64,000 bases of DNA from an uncultured Phycisphaerales bacterium (GCA_903871935.1 CAIQIQ010000003.1:1-64000); one strand, 5' to 3'; numbered from the stretch's first letter, positions 8,957 through 16,776 are shown. The notes: a model not told the origin generated them from the letters alone. Made by a program: numbers and translations.

Positions 8957-9904
8957 TCAGACGCAGCGCAGGTAATCTCTGACCTCAGCAAGTACGTCAG
9001 CACGGCCGACGTATGGCTTCACCGCCAGGCAAAGGTCCCACTCATACGGTGTGTTCAGTTGGGCATCTTCCAGGTAGAGCACATAATCCCATGCGGGATT
9101 CCACGCCGGCTCCTTGCCGCCGCCGCAGGGCGAATAGGCAAAGCGGAAGCGCTCGGGTTGCTTGAACATCATCAGGAACACCTGGTCGTAGCACAGTCCG
9201 TAGTAGAAGGTTAAGGGCCCGGGCAGCGGCTCGCGGCCGAGGGTCAGGGGATCTGTCGCAGGCACGGGACCGTACCAGATTGCCTGCGGCGCCTGGCTTT
9301 GCATTGCTGGCAGGTGCTCTGCCGCAGTGATCTCGCGATCCGCCGGCAGCGGGCGCTGGTGCCAGTCGGCCACACCGTGATCGAGCTTGGTCAGGCCGAT
9401 CCAGTTCTCCAAGTCGCCGCCCTTATCCCACGGCCGTTTGGTGTAGATGTGCCGGTCCGGCACGCCGTGCATGTAGCTTGCGAATAGGCTGTGGAAGGAG
9501 TTCTTCTGCCCCTGCGGGCAGAAGCGGCGATGGAATACCAGTTCGATGTGCTGGTGCAGGAAGCAGGGCTCGGACACGCGAAAGGTGATGCGGGCGCTGA
9601 CGTGCGAGTGGGATGTTTCGCTCTGCACGAGCGTGACGCTGGTCGTATCCGCCGACTCGATCGTCATCGGTTCGGATCGGGGTTCAAAGGGCGAGACGGC
9701 TGTGCCCGGGAACGGTGGCATTCCCGGCAGGGCGATGATCTCGTAGTTCAGGCCGGCCAAGCCCGGCACGAACAGGTTGTTGCCCATCCGATGCGGAACC
9801 AGCGAGGCCACGCCGTTCATGCCGGCACGATGGATGCCGTACGCCTCGTTCCCGGCAATATACGCGCTGAAACTCTGGTTGGTGATGCGCCCGAAACCTG
9901 TCAT
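8957..9904 (-). CDS. Protein of unknown function, 315 aa
   Basis: I do not recognise this protein. I chose the second ATG (9904) because AGGAG touches the first ATG at 9910 but sits six bases from the second. There is no signal peptide or membrane segment. The sequence is rich in aromatic residues and histidines (SFHSLFASYMHG, IWYGPVPATDP, PLTFYYGLCYD) and looks beta-rich, like a sugar-binding or mutarotase-type sandwich. The C-terminus (CLAVKPYVGRADVLAEVRDY) is helical. The gene is convergent with the transglutaminase-like gene and lies 83 bases downstream of the Tim44-like gene on the same strand. Confidence 0.6.
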   Translation of the reverse strand: MTGFGRITNQSFSAYIAGNEAYGIHRAGMNGVASLVPHRMGNNLFVPGLAGLNYEIIALPGMPPFPGTAVSPFEPRSEPMTIESADTTSVTLVQSETSHSHVSARITFRVSEPCFLHQHIELVFHRRFCPQGQKNSFHSLFASYMHGVPDRHIYTKRPWDKGGDLENWIGLTKLDHGVADWHQRPLPADREITAAEHLPAMQSQAPQAIWYGPVPATDPLTLGREPLPGPLTFYYGLCYDQVFLMMFKQPERFRFAYSPCGGGKEPAWNPAWDYVLYLEDAQLNTPYEWDLCLAVKPYVGRADVLAEVRDYLRCV

Positions 9905-9987
9905 GACCATCTCCTGATGAGCCGCGAAGACTGCCGCGGCGATTGCGGCATCGTAGCGGTGAGGTCGATATCGGACAACGTCCTCGA

Positions 9988-11907
9988 TCAGGCCATCGTG
10001 CTACTGCGCATCGCTGCGCGGGACTGCTGCAGAAGGCGTTTGCGGACGGAATTGATCAGGACATTGAGTTCCTGGTTGGTAAAGCCGTGCGCCGCCGCCA
10101 ACTTCCGGAGGATATTGACTTCCTCGGCCGTCAGCCGGCCATCGGCGAAACCGGCTTCGACCATCGTTTCCAGCCAGGCACGAGCCTCATCGCGATCGGC
10201 CGGCGCGGCGACATCGAGGCTGCCGCGCTTTGCGGCTTCGACCATCTCGCTGAGTCGTTCCGCAGATATCTGCCGGTGCTGGGCGATGGCGGACAGATAC
10301 TGCCGTTCCTTTTCGGACACCTCGCCGTCGGCAAGAACTGTCTGGATAACCCATCCCAGCATGCCGCTCCCGCGCGGCGAGGGAGATGACAGAGGAATCG
10401 GCGCGGTCTGCGACTGCGCCAGGTTCTTACGGCAGGACTGCAGGATTGCCTGCCCTTGTGGTGATGATACCGCACAGACCGCGTCCAGCACCCAACCGTG
10501 CCGGCCATCGTTGAGGATGGTTCCACAGAACTCGCAGGCGGGCGAGGCATCGTGCAACATCGGGCCGCCGCAGTTGGGACAGTGTGCTGAGGAGATGGCG
10601 TTGTTGGCGTCGGTCATCGCGGTGCTGTCTCGCGTCAGCAGGAACAACTGCGAGATCACACCGGTAACCCCTTCACCGCCATAGGATTTCCCGGAGTCGC
10701 CGGTGTGGCGCGTGCCCGACCAGGTGATGCGAACGGCCGCGCGGTCCTGTCCATCCTCGCAATACAGGCCCAGGACGCTGACCGACCCCACGCCGCAGTT
10801 GGTGTAGTAGGTCTGTCCGAAGTTGGCAGCGAAGTCGCGGCAGAAGGCTTCGGTTGCCATCTTGCGCAGCGGTCGGCTATCGCGCGCCCAGCCGGCGGCG
10901 ATCGTCCGATAGAAGATGACCGATGCGGTATCCTCGATCGTTTGAGTGTTCAGCATTGGATCACGCTGGCGCATGGCGGCCAGGCCCGGCACGGCGTTTT
11001 GCGGTCGGCCATCCCACTCGCACTCCTGCGTGATCTCCGCCAGAACCCAGTCGTACTGGCCGTTGCGCACGATGGCGTTGCACTGCTTGCAGCGGGCGTG
11101 CTGGTTCATCTCCAGCGTAGCGCCGCAGTTGGGGCAGTTGCCGGCGAGCAACTTGAAGCCGCCGTCGGCCGGGGTCTGCGTGCCGCGGCGGCGGATGAAT
11201 GACCAGATCTCCGTGAACTCCGAGGTGGAGTTGGTACGCAGACGCGCGCCGTTGCTGAGCGACACATCGTAGTCGCGAGCTGAGGCGGTAATGCGGACGG
11301 CGATGGTCTGGAAGAACTCGTCGCTCTCCACCGATGCGATGGTGACCGACAGAACCTTCAGATCCTCGACCACATTGCGGTATCCGACCGCCTGCATCTC
11401 CTGCATTTGCAGCGTGAAGCGCTCGAAGATGCCATCGGATACGAACGGCCGGATCGATTCCAGTTTCATCGCCGACCATGCGGCCTGGACGGTCGTAAAC
11501 GCTTTGACGATGGTGCTGCAGAATCCGGCCGGGTTGAAGGCGGGATCGTCGCGCTGCAGGGCGGCGATGGCGTTGGCCCGTGCCATCTCGTCACCCGTCG
11601 ATATCCCCTGGCGGATGGTTTGGGTCTGCTGCTGAGCGAGGTAGTACCTCAGCAGGATGATCGCGATGATGATGGCGATGATGATCAGCACTGCAGCAGG
11701 ACTGAGATTACCGCCACCGGAGTGATAGCTGCCGCCGCGACTTCCGCCGTGGTTTCCGAAACTGTGACCGCCGGAGAAACTGTGTCCGCCGCCGCCACCG
11801 AAACTGTGGCCGCCGCCGGCACGGGCTTCCGCGATTTGCGCGACGAACAGGATCGTGAGGGCAAAGACGAGAATGGCGGCGATGCTTCGCCGGAATTGCT
11901 TCCGCAT
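9988..11907 (-). CDS. Tim44-like membrane protein with zinc ribbons and C-terminal TerB-like domain
   Basis: From the ATG at 11907 the product has 639 residues. A signal or anchor (1-30) is followed by a Gly/Ser/His-rich linker (31-66) and a membrane segment at 71-90. The next part resembles the Tim44/mL45 fold (blocks such as TVQAAWSAMKLESIRPFVSD). A zinc ribbon CPNCGATLEMNQHARCKQC follows, then what looks like a second Tim44-like copy, then a second ribbon (CPNCGG with CEFCG). The end (about 530-620) resembles a TerB-type helical domain (VLADGEVSEKERQYLSAI, FADGRLTAEEVNILRKLA). The frame stays open to 11961; neither start has a strong ribosome-binding site. The role is unknown, perhaps a membrane-anchored adaptor. 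Confidence 0.7.
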   Translation of the reverse strand: MRKQFRRSIAAILVFALTILFVAQIAEARAGGGHSFGGGGGHSFSGGHSFGNHGGSRGGSYHSGGGNLSPAAVLIIIAIIIAIILLRYYLAQQQTQTIRQGISTGDEMARANAIAALQRDDPAFNPAGFCSTIVKAFTTVQAAWSAMKLESIRPFVSDGIFERFTLQMQEMQAVGYRNVVEDLKVLSVTIASVESDEFFQTIAVRITASARDYDVSLSNGARLRTNSTSEFTEIWSFIRRRGTQTPADGGFKLLAGNCPNCGATLEMNQHARCKQCNAIVRNGQYDWVLAEITQECEWDGRPQNAVPGLAAMRQRDPMLNTQTIEDTASVIFYRTIAAGWARDSRPLRKMATEAFCRDFAANFGQTYYTNCGVGSVSVLGLYCEDGQDRAAVRITWSGTRHTGDSGKSYGGEGVTGVISQLFLLTRDSTAMTDANNAISSAHCPNCGGPMLHDASPACEFCGTILNDGRHGWVLDAVCAVSSPQGQAILQSCRKNLAQSQTAPIPLSSPSPRGSGMLGWVIQTVLADGEVSEKERQYLSAIAQHRQISAERLSEMVEAAKRGSLDVAAPADRDEARAWLETMVEAGFADGRLTAEEVNILRKLAAAHGFTNQELNVLINSVRKRLLQQSRAAMRSSTMA

Positions 11908-11976
11908 TGATGATGGATCGTACCGTATCACGTCAGTGGGGCAATTACGAAAACGGGTCATGGCAATAGTCGCCGC

Positions 11977-12939
11977 TCAGGGACGGTACAGCGCGAACGG
12001 GGCTGCGAGCGATGAGAGCCGTCGAGTGCAGGCGTCGATGGCCGCGGGGCTGGTGTCGGAGATCAGGAAGCGCCGGCCGAGGCGGTGGGCGACGGCCGCC
12101 GTTGTGCCTGAGCCGGCAAAGAAATCGGCAACCAGATCATCGGCGTTGGAAGAGGCGAGGACGATTCGCTCTAAAAGTTTCTCCGGCTTCTGCGTTGCGT
12201 AACCCGTTCGCTCCGGGTCCTTCTGCTGCAGGTGCGAGATATCGGTCCAGACGTCGGCGGGGGTCATCAGTTCATCTTCGCTGTAGGTGTAGGTCTTGCC
12301 GTTGGAGCGAATCGAGTAGACGGCTTTGCCGCTGGCGTCGAGGTGCCGTTTCATGTGATTGCGCTTGATATCGCCGCGACGGATGCCGATGGCTTCGAGG
12401 TTGAACGTGAACTTGTCCGATTTTGAGTACATCCAGATGACATCGTGTTTGGCGGACCAGCAGCGCTTTTGCCGGCCGCCGGATTGGTAGTGCCAGATAA
12501 TCTGGGCACGGAGGTTGTCGGGGCCGAAGATCTCATCCAAGAGCAGGCGGAGATAGGAGGAAGCCCGATAGTCGCAGTGGACATACAGTGTGCCGACGGG
12601 TGAGAGCAGGCGATGGATCAACTGCAGGCGCGGGAGCATTAGGCTGAGGTAGCCGTTGATCCCGTTGGCATGGCGGTCGGAGTAGGCGTGGCCGGTAAGG
12701 TTGCCGTGCAATGCGAAATCCGCACCGGTGTTGAAGGGGGGATCGATGTAGATGAGGTCGATCTTCGCAGGAAACTCCGCCAATAGACTTGCCATCACGG
12801 CCAGATTGTCGGCGGCGTAAACACGGTTCGTGGCCTCGGTTGCGCCCGAAATTGCGAACGCGGTGGGGAGGGGGAATGGATCAACCGACCGGCCGGTCCA
12901 GGTGAGCATGGGGAGCTTGGTTCGCTTCGCAACTGCCAT
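11977..12939 (-). CDS. Beta-class DNA methyltransferase (N4-cytosine/N6-adenine)
   Basis: The 320-residue protein has the catalytic motif IV as DPPFN at residues 66-70 and the SAM-binding motif I as DFFAGSGTTAAVAH near residue 272. This order, with the target-recognition region between, defines the beta class that includes type III Mod subunits and RsrI-like enzymes. The protein is too short for a full Mod and resembles stand-alone or type II methylases. I place the start at 12939, in the gap between divergent genes, because the upstream part of the frame is antisense to the nuclease gene. The divergent neighbour at 13016 encodes an HKD nuclease, so a restriction-modification pair is possible. 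The target sequence cannot be predicted. Confidence 0.85.
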   Translation of the reverse strand: MAVAKRTKLPMLTWTGRSVDPFPLPTAFAISGATEATNRVYAADNLAVMASLLAEFPAKIDLIYIDPPFNTGADFALHGNLTGHAYSDRHANGINGYLSLMLPRLQLIHRLLSPVGTLYVHCDYRASSYLRLLLDEIFGPDNLRAQIIWHYQSGGRQKRCWSAKHDVIWMYSKSDKFTFNLEAIGIRRGDIKRNHMKRHLDASGKAVYSIRSNGKTYTYSEDELMTPADVWTDISHLQQKDPERTGYATQKPEKLLERIVLASSNADDLVADFFAGSGTTAAVAHRLGRRFLISDTSPAAIDACTRRLSSLAAPFALYRP

Positions 12940-13015
12940 AAAACCCGATTGTACCGGTTTCTGCGACGATGACAGCCATGTGCAATTGGCGGCGGCTGCA
13001 TGACATGGAGTATCA

Positions 13016-13606
13016 TTGCTGCACATGGCAAGTGGTGAGAAGCTGGACTCTGGGATGGCTGCTTTCCGCGGATCGGCGCGGCTGGTGTTCGACGCCGCCC
13101 ACTTCGATGCCGTTGTGCGCGAGGGGATGCTGGGGGCGAAGGTCAGCGTGGATATCGCGACGGCCGACTTCAAAGCCATGCTGGTGCCGCAGAAGGGCTC
13201 TTCACGTGGGCGTGCGCCGTCCATCGTGCAGCACCTGCGGAAACTGGCGGACAAGGGTGTGGAGATTCGCCTGTTGCATGCGGGCACGCCATCGTCGGCC
13301 GCCCTGAAGGAACTGAAGAAGGCGCTGCCGCAGCGGCTGACGATTCGTCGCTGCCCTCGGCTCCATGCCAAGGCTGTGGTGACGGACTGCCGGCGGATGT
13401 ACCTGGGGTCGGCCAATCTCACAGGAGCGGGCCTGGGGGCAAAGGCCGAAGGGAAGCGGAACTTTGAGTGGGGGATCATCACTGAGGATTCAGGACTCAT
13501 CGATCAGGTGATGGAGCAGTTCAATATGCTCTGGGAGGGCCAGCGGTGCAAGAACTGCCGGCGGAAGGAAGTCTGCCCCGTGCCGCTGGAAGAGCCGGGG
13601 GAGTAA
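13016..13606 (+). CDS. Compact single-HKD phospholipase D-family nuclease-like protein
   Basis: The 196-residue product has one HKD motif, LHAKAVVTDC (His117, Lys119, Asp124), followed by YLGSANLTGAG, as in dimeric PLD-type nucleases such as Nuc and the catalytic domain of BfiI. Two copies would be needed to form one active site. The C-terminus has a cysteine cluster (CKNCRRKEVC) that may bind zinc. GGAG at 13007-13010 is five bases from a TTG at 13016 but 14 from the ATG at 13025, so I prefer the TTG. There is no signal peptide. It is divergent from a DNA methyltransferase, which favours a role on DNA. Repeat copy A starts nine bases after the stop. Confidence 0.75.
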   Translation: MLHMASGEKLDSGMAAFRGSARLVFDAAHFDAVVREGMLGAKVSVDIATADFKAMLVPQKGSSRGRAPSIVQHLRKLADKGVEIRLLHAGTPSSAALKELKKALPQRLTIRRCPRLHAKAVVTDCRRMYLGSANLTGAGLGAKAEGKRNFEWGIITEDSGLIDQVMEQFNMLWEGQRCKNCRRKEVCPVPLEEPGE

Positions 13607-13614
13607 AAAGGGGC

Positions 13615-13747
13615 CGGGTGTGGATAAGTGAACAGGTGCGCAAGTTCTCTCGAGGATACCCCCATATCGCTATGTCTTTGGAAGACATGGAGTTAGGAGC
13701 AGATCGGGGGAGGAGGTGCGCAAGTTCGGGGCGATTGTGGATAACTC
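13615..13747. repeat. Dispersed repeat 1, copy A, with two DnaA-box-like 9-mers
   Basis: This 133-bp element matches 26138-26270 without gaps at about 83% identity by eye. The ends are almost identical and the middle is diverged. Each copy has TGTGGATAA twice in the same direction (here 13619-13627 and 13736-13744), exactly 117 bp apart. On the other strand this is TTATCCACA, the consensus DnaA box. An internal direct repeat AGGTGCGCAAGTTC occurs at 13634-13647 and 13714-13727. No gene is encoded. DnaA binding is inferred from the motif only. Confidence 0.8.
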
Positions 13748-13850
13748 ATCAACGGATGAGGGACGAAAGGTCGCCACGGCGACTAAACTGCAGGATGAAC
13801 CGGAGCAGGCACCGAAGATGCTCAGGTTAGCGCGCGCAGTTCACGGTGTG

Positions 13851-13866
13851 TGTGATTGATCTCACA
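13851..13866. promoter_or_regulatory. CRP/FNR-type palindrome
   Basis: TGTGATTGATCTCACA matches the TGTGA-N6-TCACA consensus of CRP-family sites in both half-sites. It lies in the gene-free stretch between the nuclease gene and the YHS gene, 62 bases before a strong terminator on the + strand. A CRP/FNR-family regulator is presumed but is not encoded in this window. The site could control a short transcript ending at 13955 or be a chance palindrome. Confidence 0.45.
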
Positions 13867-13927
13867 TATCTTGGGAAGGTGCTCAAGATCGGTGCGCATG
13901 TTTGGGCGGCATGGCCGGCTGGCCGGG

Positions 13928-13955
13928 CGGAACGCTTAGGACGTTCCGTTTTGTT
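13928..13955 (+). terminator. Rho-independent terminator
   Basis: CGGAACG and CGTTCCG form a perfect seven-base-pair stem around a seven-base loop, followed directly by TTTTGTT. This is the best intrinsic terminator in the window. It lies 320 bases after the nuclease stop, so either that mRNA has a long 3' end containing repeat copy A, or a separate small RNA ends here. Confidence 0.7.
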
Positions 13956-14048
13956 CCACGTTGGTTCATCCGACACGGGAGATCAGGAAGCGTATTCGGT
14001 TGTCAAATAGCGTGGCCGGGCGCGGCCGGGAGGGGTGAAGAACAGATG

Positions 14049-14140
14049 CCCCCATAATAAGGGGTGGTCGGCAAGATTCGATAAGGTAAGGTTGAGGATT
14101 GACAAGGACTTGCGCGCGGCGGCGAAAATTCGCAGATTGT
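14049..14140. repeat. Dispersed repeat 2, copy A
   Basis: The element begins with a CCCC-ATAATAA-GGGG hairpin and continues with blocks shared with 26546-26638, including ATTCGATAA, TTGAGG and AAAATTCGCA. Overall similarity over about 90 bp is moderate and needs a few gaps. Both copies lie about 300 bp downstream of a copy of repeat 1, in the same orientation. No gene is encoded. It may be a structured RNA, a regulatory element or an old mobile remnant. Confidence 0.65.
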
Positions 14141-14233
14141 TAAGCGGACTCTGGCATTGGGATTGCTATGCGCAATGACAGAGCGCCTTGCATCGAGGGC
14201 ACGCAGCATCTGGGGGTTTCAGCGGCGTAAGTA

Positions 14234-14437
14234 TCATCCGGCGTACGCCTCCTGGGGCGTCGCTTCCAGCGTCGGATTGATGTGCAGACCCGGGCAGCTC
14301 TCGAATTCACGCAGGCACTCCGGGGAGCAGAAGTAGTAGGTCTGACCCTTGTACGTCGAGGTAAGGCCTGCTGCTTTGGCGCGTTGCCTATCAACTTCAC
14401 GGTCACATACTGGATCCTGTACCATAAGCCAACCCAT
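14234..14437 (-). CDS. YHS-domain protein
   Basis: A 67-residue YHS-domain protein. The fold is marked by DPVCDREVDRQRAKAAG, then TYYFCSPECLREFESCPG. The two CxxxC-type cysteine positions and the aromatic YYFCS block are typical of the domain, which occurs alone or attached to copper ATPases and is thought to bind metal. Candidate starts are the ATG at 14437 and one four codons further in; neither has a clear ribosome-binding site. It stands alone between repeat 2 copy A and the divergent O-methyltransferase gene. A role in metal handling is inferred from the domain only. Confidence 0.75.
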   Translation of the reverse strand: MGWLMVQDPVCDREVDRQRAKAAGLTSTYKGQTYYFCSPECLREFESCPGLHINPTLEATPQEAYAG

Positions 14438-14800
14438 CTTCCCGCCGCCACACAAGCCGGCAAACGCCTGGTTAGCCCGTGCAAACTGCACTGGGCCCGG
14501 ACATTGTGAAAATTGTAACAAACTATTCTCTGAAGGGAAAGGGAATTCTTGGGAAGGCTGATATCCCTTGGTGGAGCTCTAGGTCTTGGAGAAGTGCATT
14601 AGTCTCACGGCTGGCTGCGGGAGGGGCCTGAAGCTGCCAAGATCACGGGAATGCGGAGCCTATTGGCCTGCGTCATGCTCGGGCCCGATTTACGATTCCA
14701 GGCCGTCATTCGCTCCTCCTGTCAGTGAATGTGAGTGCCGGCCTATTATCTCTGCATAACAGCGTTGCCAGGCACTTTTCACTTGGAAAGGATCGAACAT

Positions 14801-15841
14801 ATGCGTCAGGTTTCCGAGTATTCCGCGAAGCAGTTGACCCCGGAACGACTCATGCAGTTCGCCTGGGGCTATGCGATTCCCCTGATCATCGAGGCAGCCC
14901 TCAAGCATTGCGTCTTTGATGTGCTGGATGCCGGTCCGAAAACAATCGAGCAGCTCGGCCGCGAAACGGGTGCCTCGGCTCGTGGATTGCGCGCCATTCT
15001 CGATGCCCTGGTTTCGGTCGAATTGCTTGGCAAGGAGGGTGATGCCTACGCACTCGTTCCCGAAAGTGCGCAATTCCTCGTCAGCACAAGATCGTCATTC
15101 CATGGCGGAATCTTCAGGCACATCAGCGCCCAACTTCTTCCCAACTGGATGCAGCTTGACGAGACCGTCCGCACCGGCAAGCCGGCGCGGTCCGTCAATC
15201 GCGACAAGGATGGTCCCGCTTTCTTTGAGCAATTCGTTGAAGACATCTTCCCGATGAGTTACCGCGCGGCTCAGACACTCGGAGATGCGCTGAAATTGTC
15301 GGATGTCAGGCAGCCGGTCAATGTGCTGGATATAGCCGCCGGCTCGGGAGTCTGGGGCATCTCTCTGGCCCAGAAATCCCCTCATGTTCGTGTGACCGCC
15401 GTCGACTGGCATGAGGTAATCCCCGTGACCAGGCGTGTCGCCAAACGCTTCGGCGTCGACGATCGGTTCCGCTACATCGAAGGAGATATTCAGAAAGTCG
15501 ATTTGGGCAGCGGCTACCAGGTCGCAACTCTGGGCCACATTCTTCACAGCGAAGGCGCGACCCGCAGCCAGTTGCTGCTGAAGCGCGTCTTTGACGCATT
15601 GTCGCCGGGCGGAACGATTGCGATATCCGAGTTCACGCCGAACGAAGATCGCAGCGGGCCACCCAATACGCTGATCTTCGCCGTCAACATGCTAGTCAAC
15701 ACCGATGAAGGAGATACTTTTGCGTTCAGCGAAGTCCGATCGTGGCTGCATGATGCGGGCTTCGGAGATGTCCGATTGTTGGAAGCGACAGCGCCATCGC
15801 CGCTGATTCTGGCGAGCAAGCCCATGGTCACTTGTCACTAA
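14801..15841 (+). CDS. SAM-dependent O-methyltransferase with winged-helix dimerisation domain
   Basis: The 346-residue protein has the two-domain layout of acetylserotonin/caffeate-type O-methyltransferases. Residues up to about 110 form a winged-helix dimerisation domain (TIEQLGRETGASARGLRAIL). The SAM-binding motif I is NVLDIAAGSGVWGISLA, followed by VTAVDWHEV with the acidic residue for the SAM ribose. The conserved GHILHSEGATRSQLLLKRV block carries the histidine usually used as catalytic base. GGAAAGGA lies eight bases before the ATG at 14801. The substrate is probably a small phenolic or polyketide-like hydroxyl compound, but it cannot be specified. No biosynthetic neighbours are present. 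Confidence 0.85.
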   Translation: MRQVSEYSAKQLTPERLMQFAWGYAIPLIIEAALKHCVFDVLDAGPKTIEQLGRETGASARGLRAILDALVSVELLGKEGDAYALVPESAQFLVSTRSSFHGGIFRHISAQLLPNWMQLDETVRTGKPARSVNRDKDGPAFFEQFVEDIFPMSYRAAQTLGDALKLSDVRQPVNVLDIAAGSGVWGISLAQKSPHVRVTAVDWHEVIPVTRRVAKRFGVDDRFRYIEGDIQKVDLGSGYQVATLGHILHSEGATRSQLLLKRVFDALSPGGTIAISEFTPNEDRSGPPNTLIFAVNMLVNTDEGDTFAFSEVRSWLHDAGFGDVRLLEATAPSPLILASKPMVTCH

Positions 15842-16019
15842 CTGCGTCGCCTTAGGAATCCCGGCGCAAACCATACTGTTTGAACAGGAGGCAATGGAGG
15901 TAAGGGAGAAATGCGCAGAACAGAGGGCAGCGCGGAAGGGCCTGTCGCGCCCCACCAGGCCATCTGGTCAGGCTGGCCGTTTCTGCCCACCCGTCGCGGG
16001 CCGGTGGCCGCGCTCCACT

Positions 16020-16296
16020 GGTCTCGGAAGAGGTGGTCTTGGAGAAGGTGACACTGCAAATCCTGGCGAATCTGTGGGATGCCACCTGTTCTCGCACCGT
16101 GTTTATGACGAGTGGCCCCTTGTCCGAGAATCTCGGCGCTGATACCCCGCTTCCCGCGGCAGATCTCATTGACGGTCTTGGGCAGCACGCCAATATGTAT
16201 CGCCAGCGCCGACTGGGTAATGCCCCGCTCCTCAAACTCGTCCAGCAGCACCGCACCGGGGTAAACAGCAATGGTACGCGCCATGGGCCACCTCAT
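16020..16296 (-). pseudogene. Frameshifted higA-like antitoxin remnant
   Basis: The first 55 codons read as a HigA/VapI helix-turn-helix antitoxin (YPGAVLLDEFEERGITQSA, then LPKTVNEICRGKRGISAEI). After that the family pattern is lost in this frame. Traces of the expected C-terminal block (IRQDLQCHLLQD, compare the usual NLQ..YDL) suggest more than one indel. The frame runs on without homology to 15838, where it meets the stop of the methyltransferase gene. HigA proteins are usually about 95-100 residues. The start overlaps the end of a truncated higB, as in a genuine higBA pair. It is probably non-functional, although an N-terminal DNA-binding fragment could still be made. Confidence 0.7.
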
Positions 16297-16301
16297 CAGT
16301 G

Positions 16302-16430
16302 TTAGTCAACGATCTCAACACGCTCCGGCCCAAATTGCGTCCAGACAAAGCAGATTCGGTACTGATCATTCAGCCGAATGCTGAACTGTCCTCGGCGGCA
16401 TCTTCGCGCATAGACGCTGATAGACCGCGT
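16302..16430 (-). pseudogene. higB-like toxin, C-terminal remnant
   Basis: The frame ending in TAA at 16302-16304 encodes RGQFSIRLNDQYRICFVW followed by RVEIVD. This is the C-terminal half of a HigB/RelE-type mRNA interferase, including the RICF core. The usual final VDYH is cut by a stop in place of tyrosine. The N-terminal half is missing; upstream sequence in other frames belongs to the DUF5615 remnant. The higA remnant follows directly, so this was once a higBA operon. Without the N-terminal helices it should be inactive. Confidence 0.7.
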
Positions 16431-16548
16431 CTACAGGAGCCGGCCGATCTCGGCGAGCGGTTCGCCCGCATCCAAAGCCGTCACGGCCTGCGGCAGCAGG
16501 TTCCTGAGCAGCAGCCTAAGAGAGGCATTGGAAGTATTGCCACAAGGA
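16431..16548 (-). pseudogene. DUF5615 (PIN-like) toxin, C-terminal remnant
   Basis: Directly after the DUF433 stop, an overlapping frame encodes CGNTSNASLRLLLRNLLP and then ALDAGEPLAEIGRLL before a stop at 16431. This fits the C-terminus of DUF5615 proteins, which usually follow DUF433 antitoxins. The N-terminal 60-70 residues that carry the acidic active site are absent, so a deletion must have joined the end of the antitoxin gene to the tail of the toxin gene. The identification rests on my memory of the family pattern. Confidence 0.6.
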
Positions 16549-16776
16549 TCATGCTACGAATACCGGGTGGTCGAAGCGGCTGGAAGCCAGAGCCAGGCAG
16601 GCGCGGACATCGTCAGTCTCCAGGTCCGGCAGTTCTTTGACGACTTCTTCAGTACTCAGCCCGGCCGCCAGGAGGTCGAGCACATCGCTGACGCGAATTC
16701 GCATGCCGCGAATGCAGGGCCGCCCTCCGCACTGGCGCGGGTTCACGGTCACGCGTTTGAGTAGCTCCATCTGCAT
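16549..16776 (-). CDS. DUF433 antitoxin-like protein, toxin lost
   Basis: The 75-residue protein is a full-length DUF433 member: RVTVNPRQCGGRPCIRGMRI, then VLDLLAAGLSTEEVVKELPD and CLALASSRFDHPVFVA. These are small helix-turn-helix-like antitoxins, normally followed by a DUF5615 PIN-like nuclease. Here only the tail of that partner remains, so this looks like an orphan antitoxin. It could still bind its own promoter or a related toxin elsewhere. No convincing ribosome-binding site precedes either ATG (16776 or 16770). Confidence 0.8.
   Translation of the reverse strand: MQMELLKRVTVNPRQCGGRPCIRGMRIRVSDVLDLLAAGLSTEEVVKELPDLETDDVRACLALASSRFDHPVFVA

Noticed and set aside
8500-9003. 167-codon minus-strand frame between convergent genes
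   Set aside because: It overlaps the coding end of the transglutaminase-like gene and the hairpin at 8837-8870 and shows no protein-like pattern.
11977-13500. 507-codon version of the methyltransferase
   Set aside because: The first 187 codons are antisense to the HKD nuclease gene and lack methyltransferase features; a start at 12939 leaves a complete enzyme.
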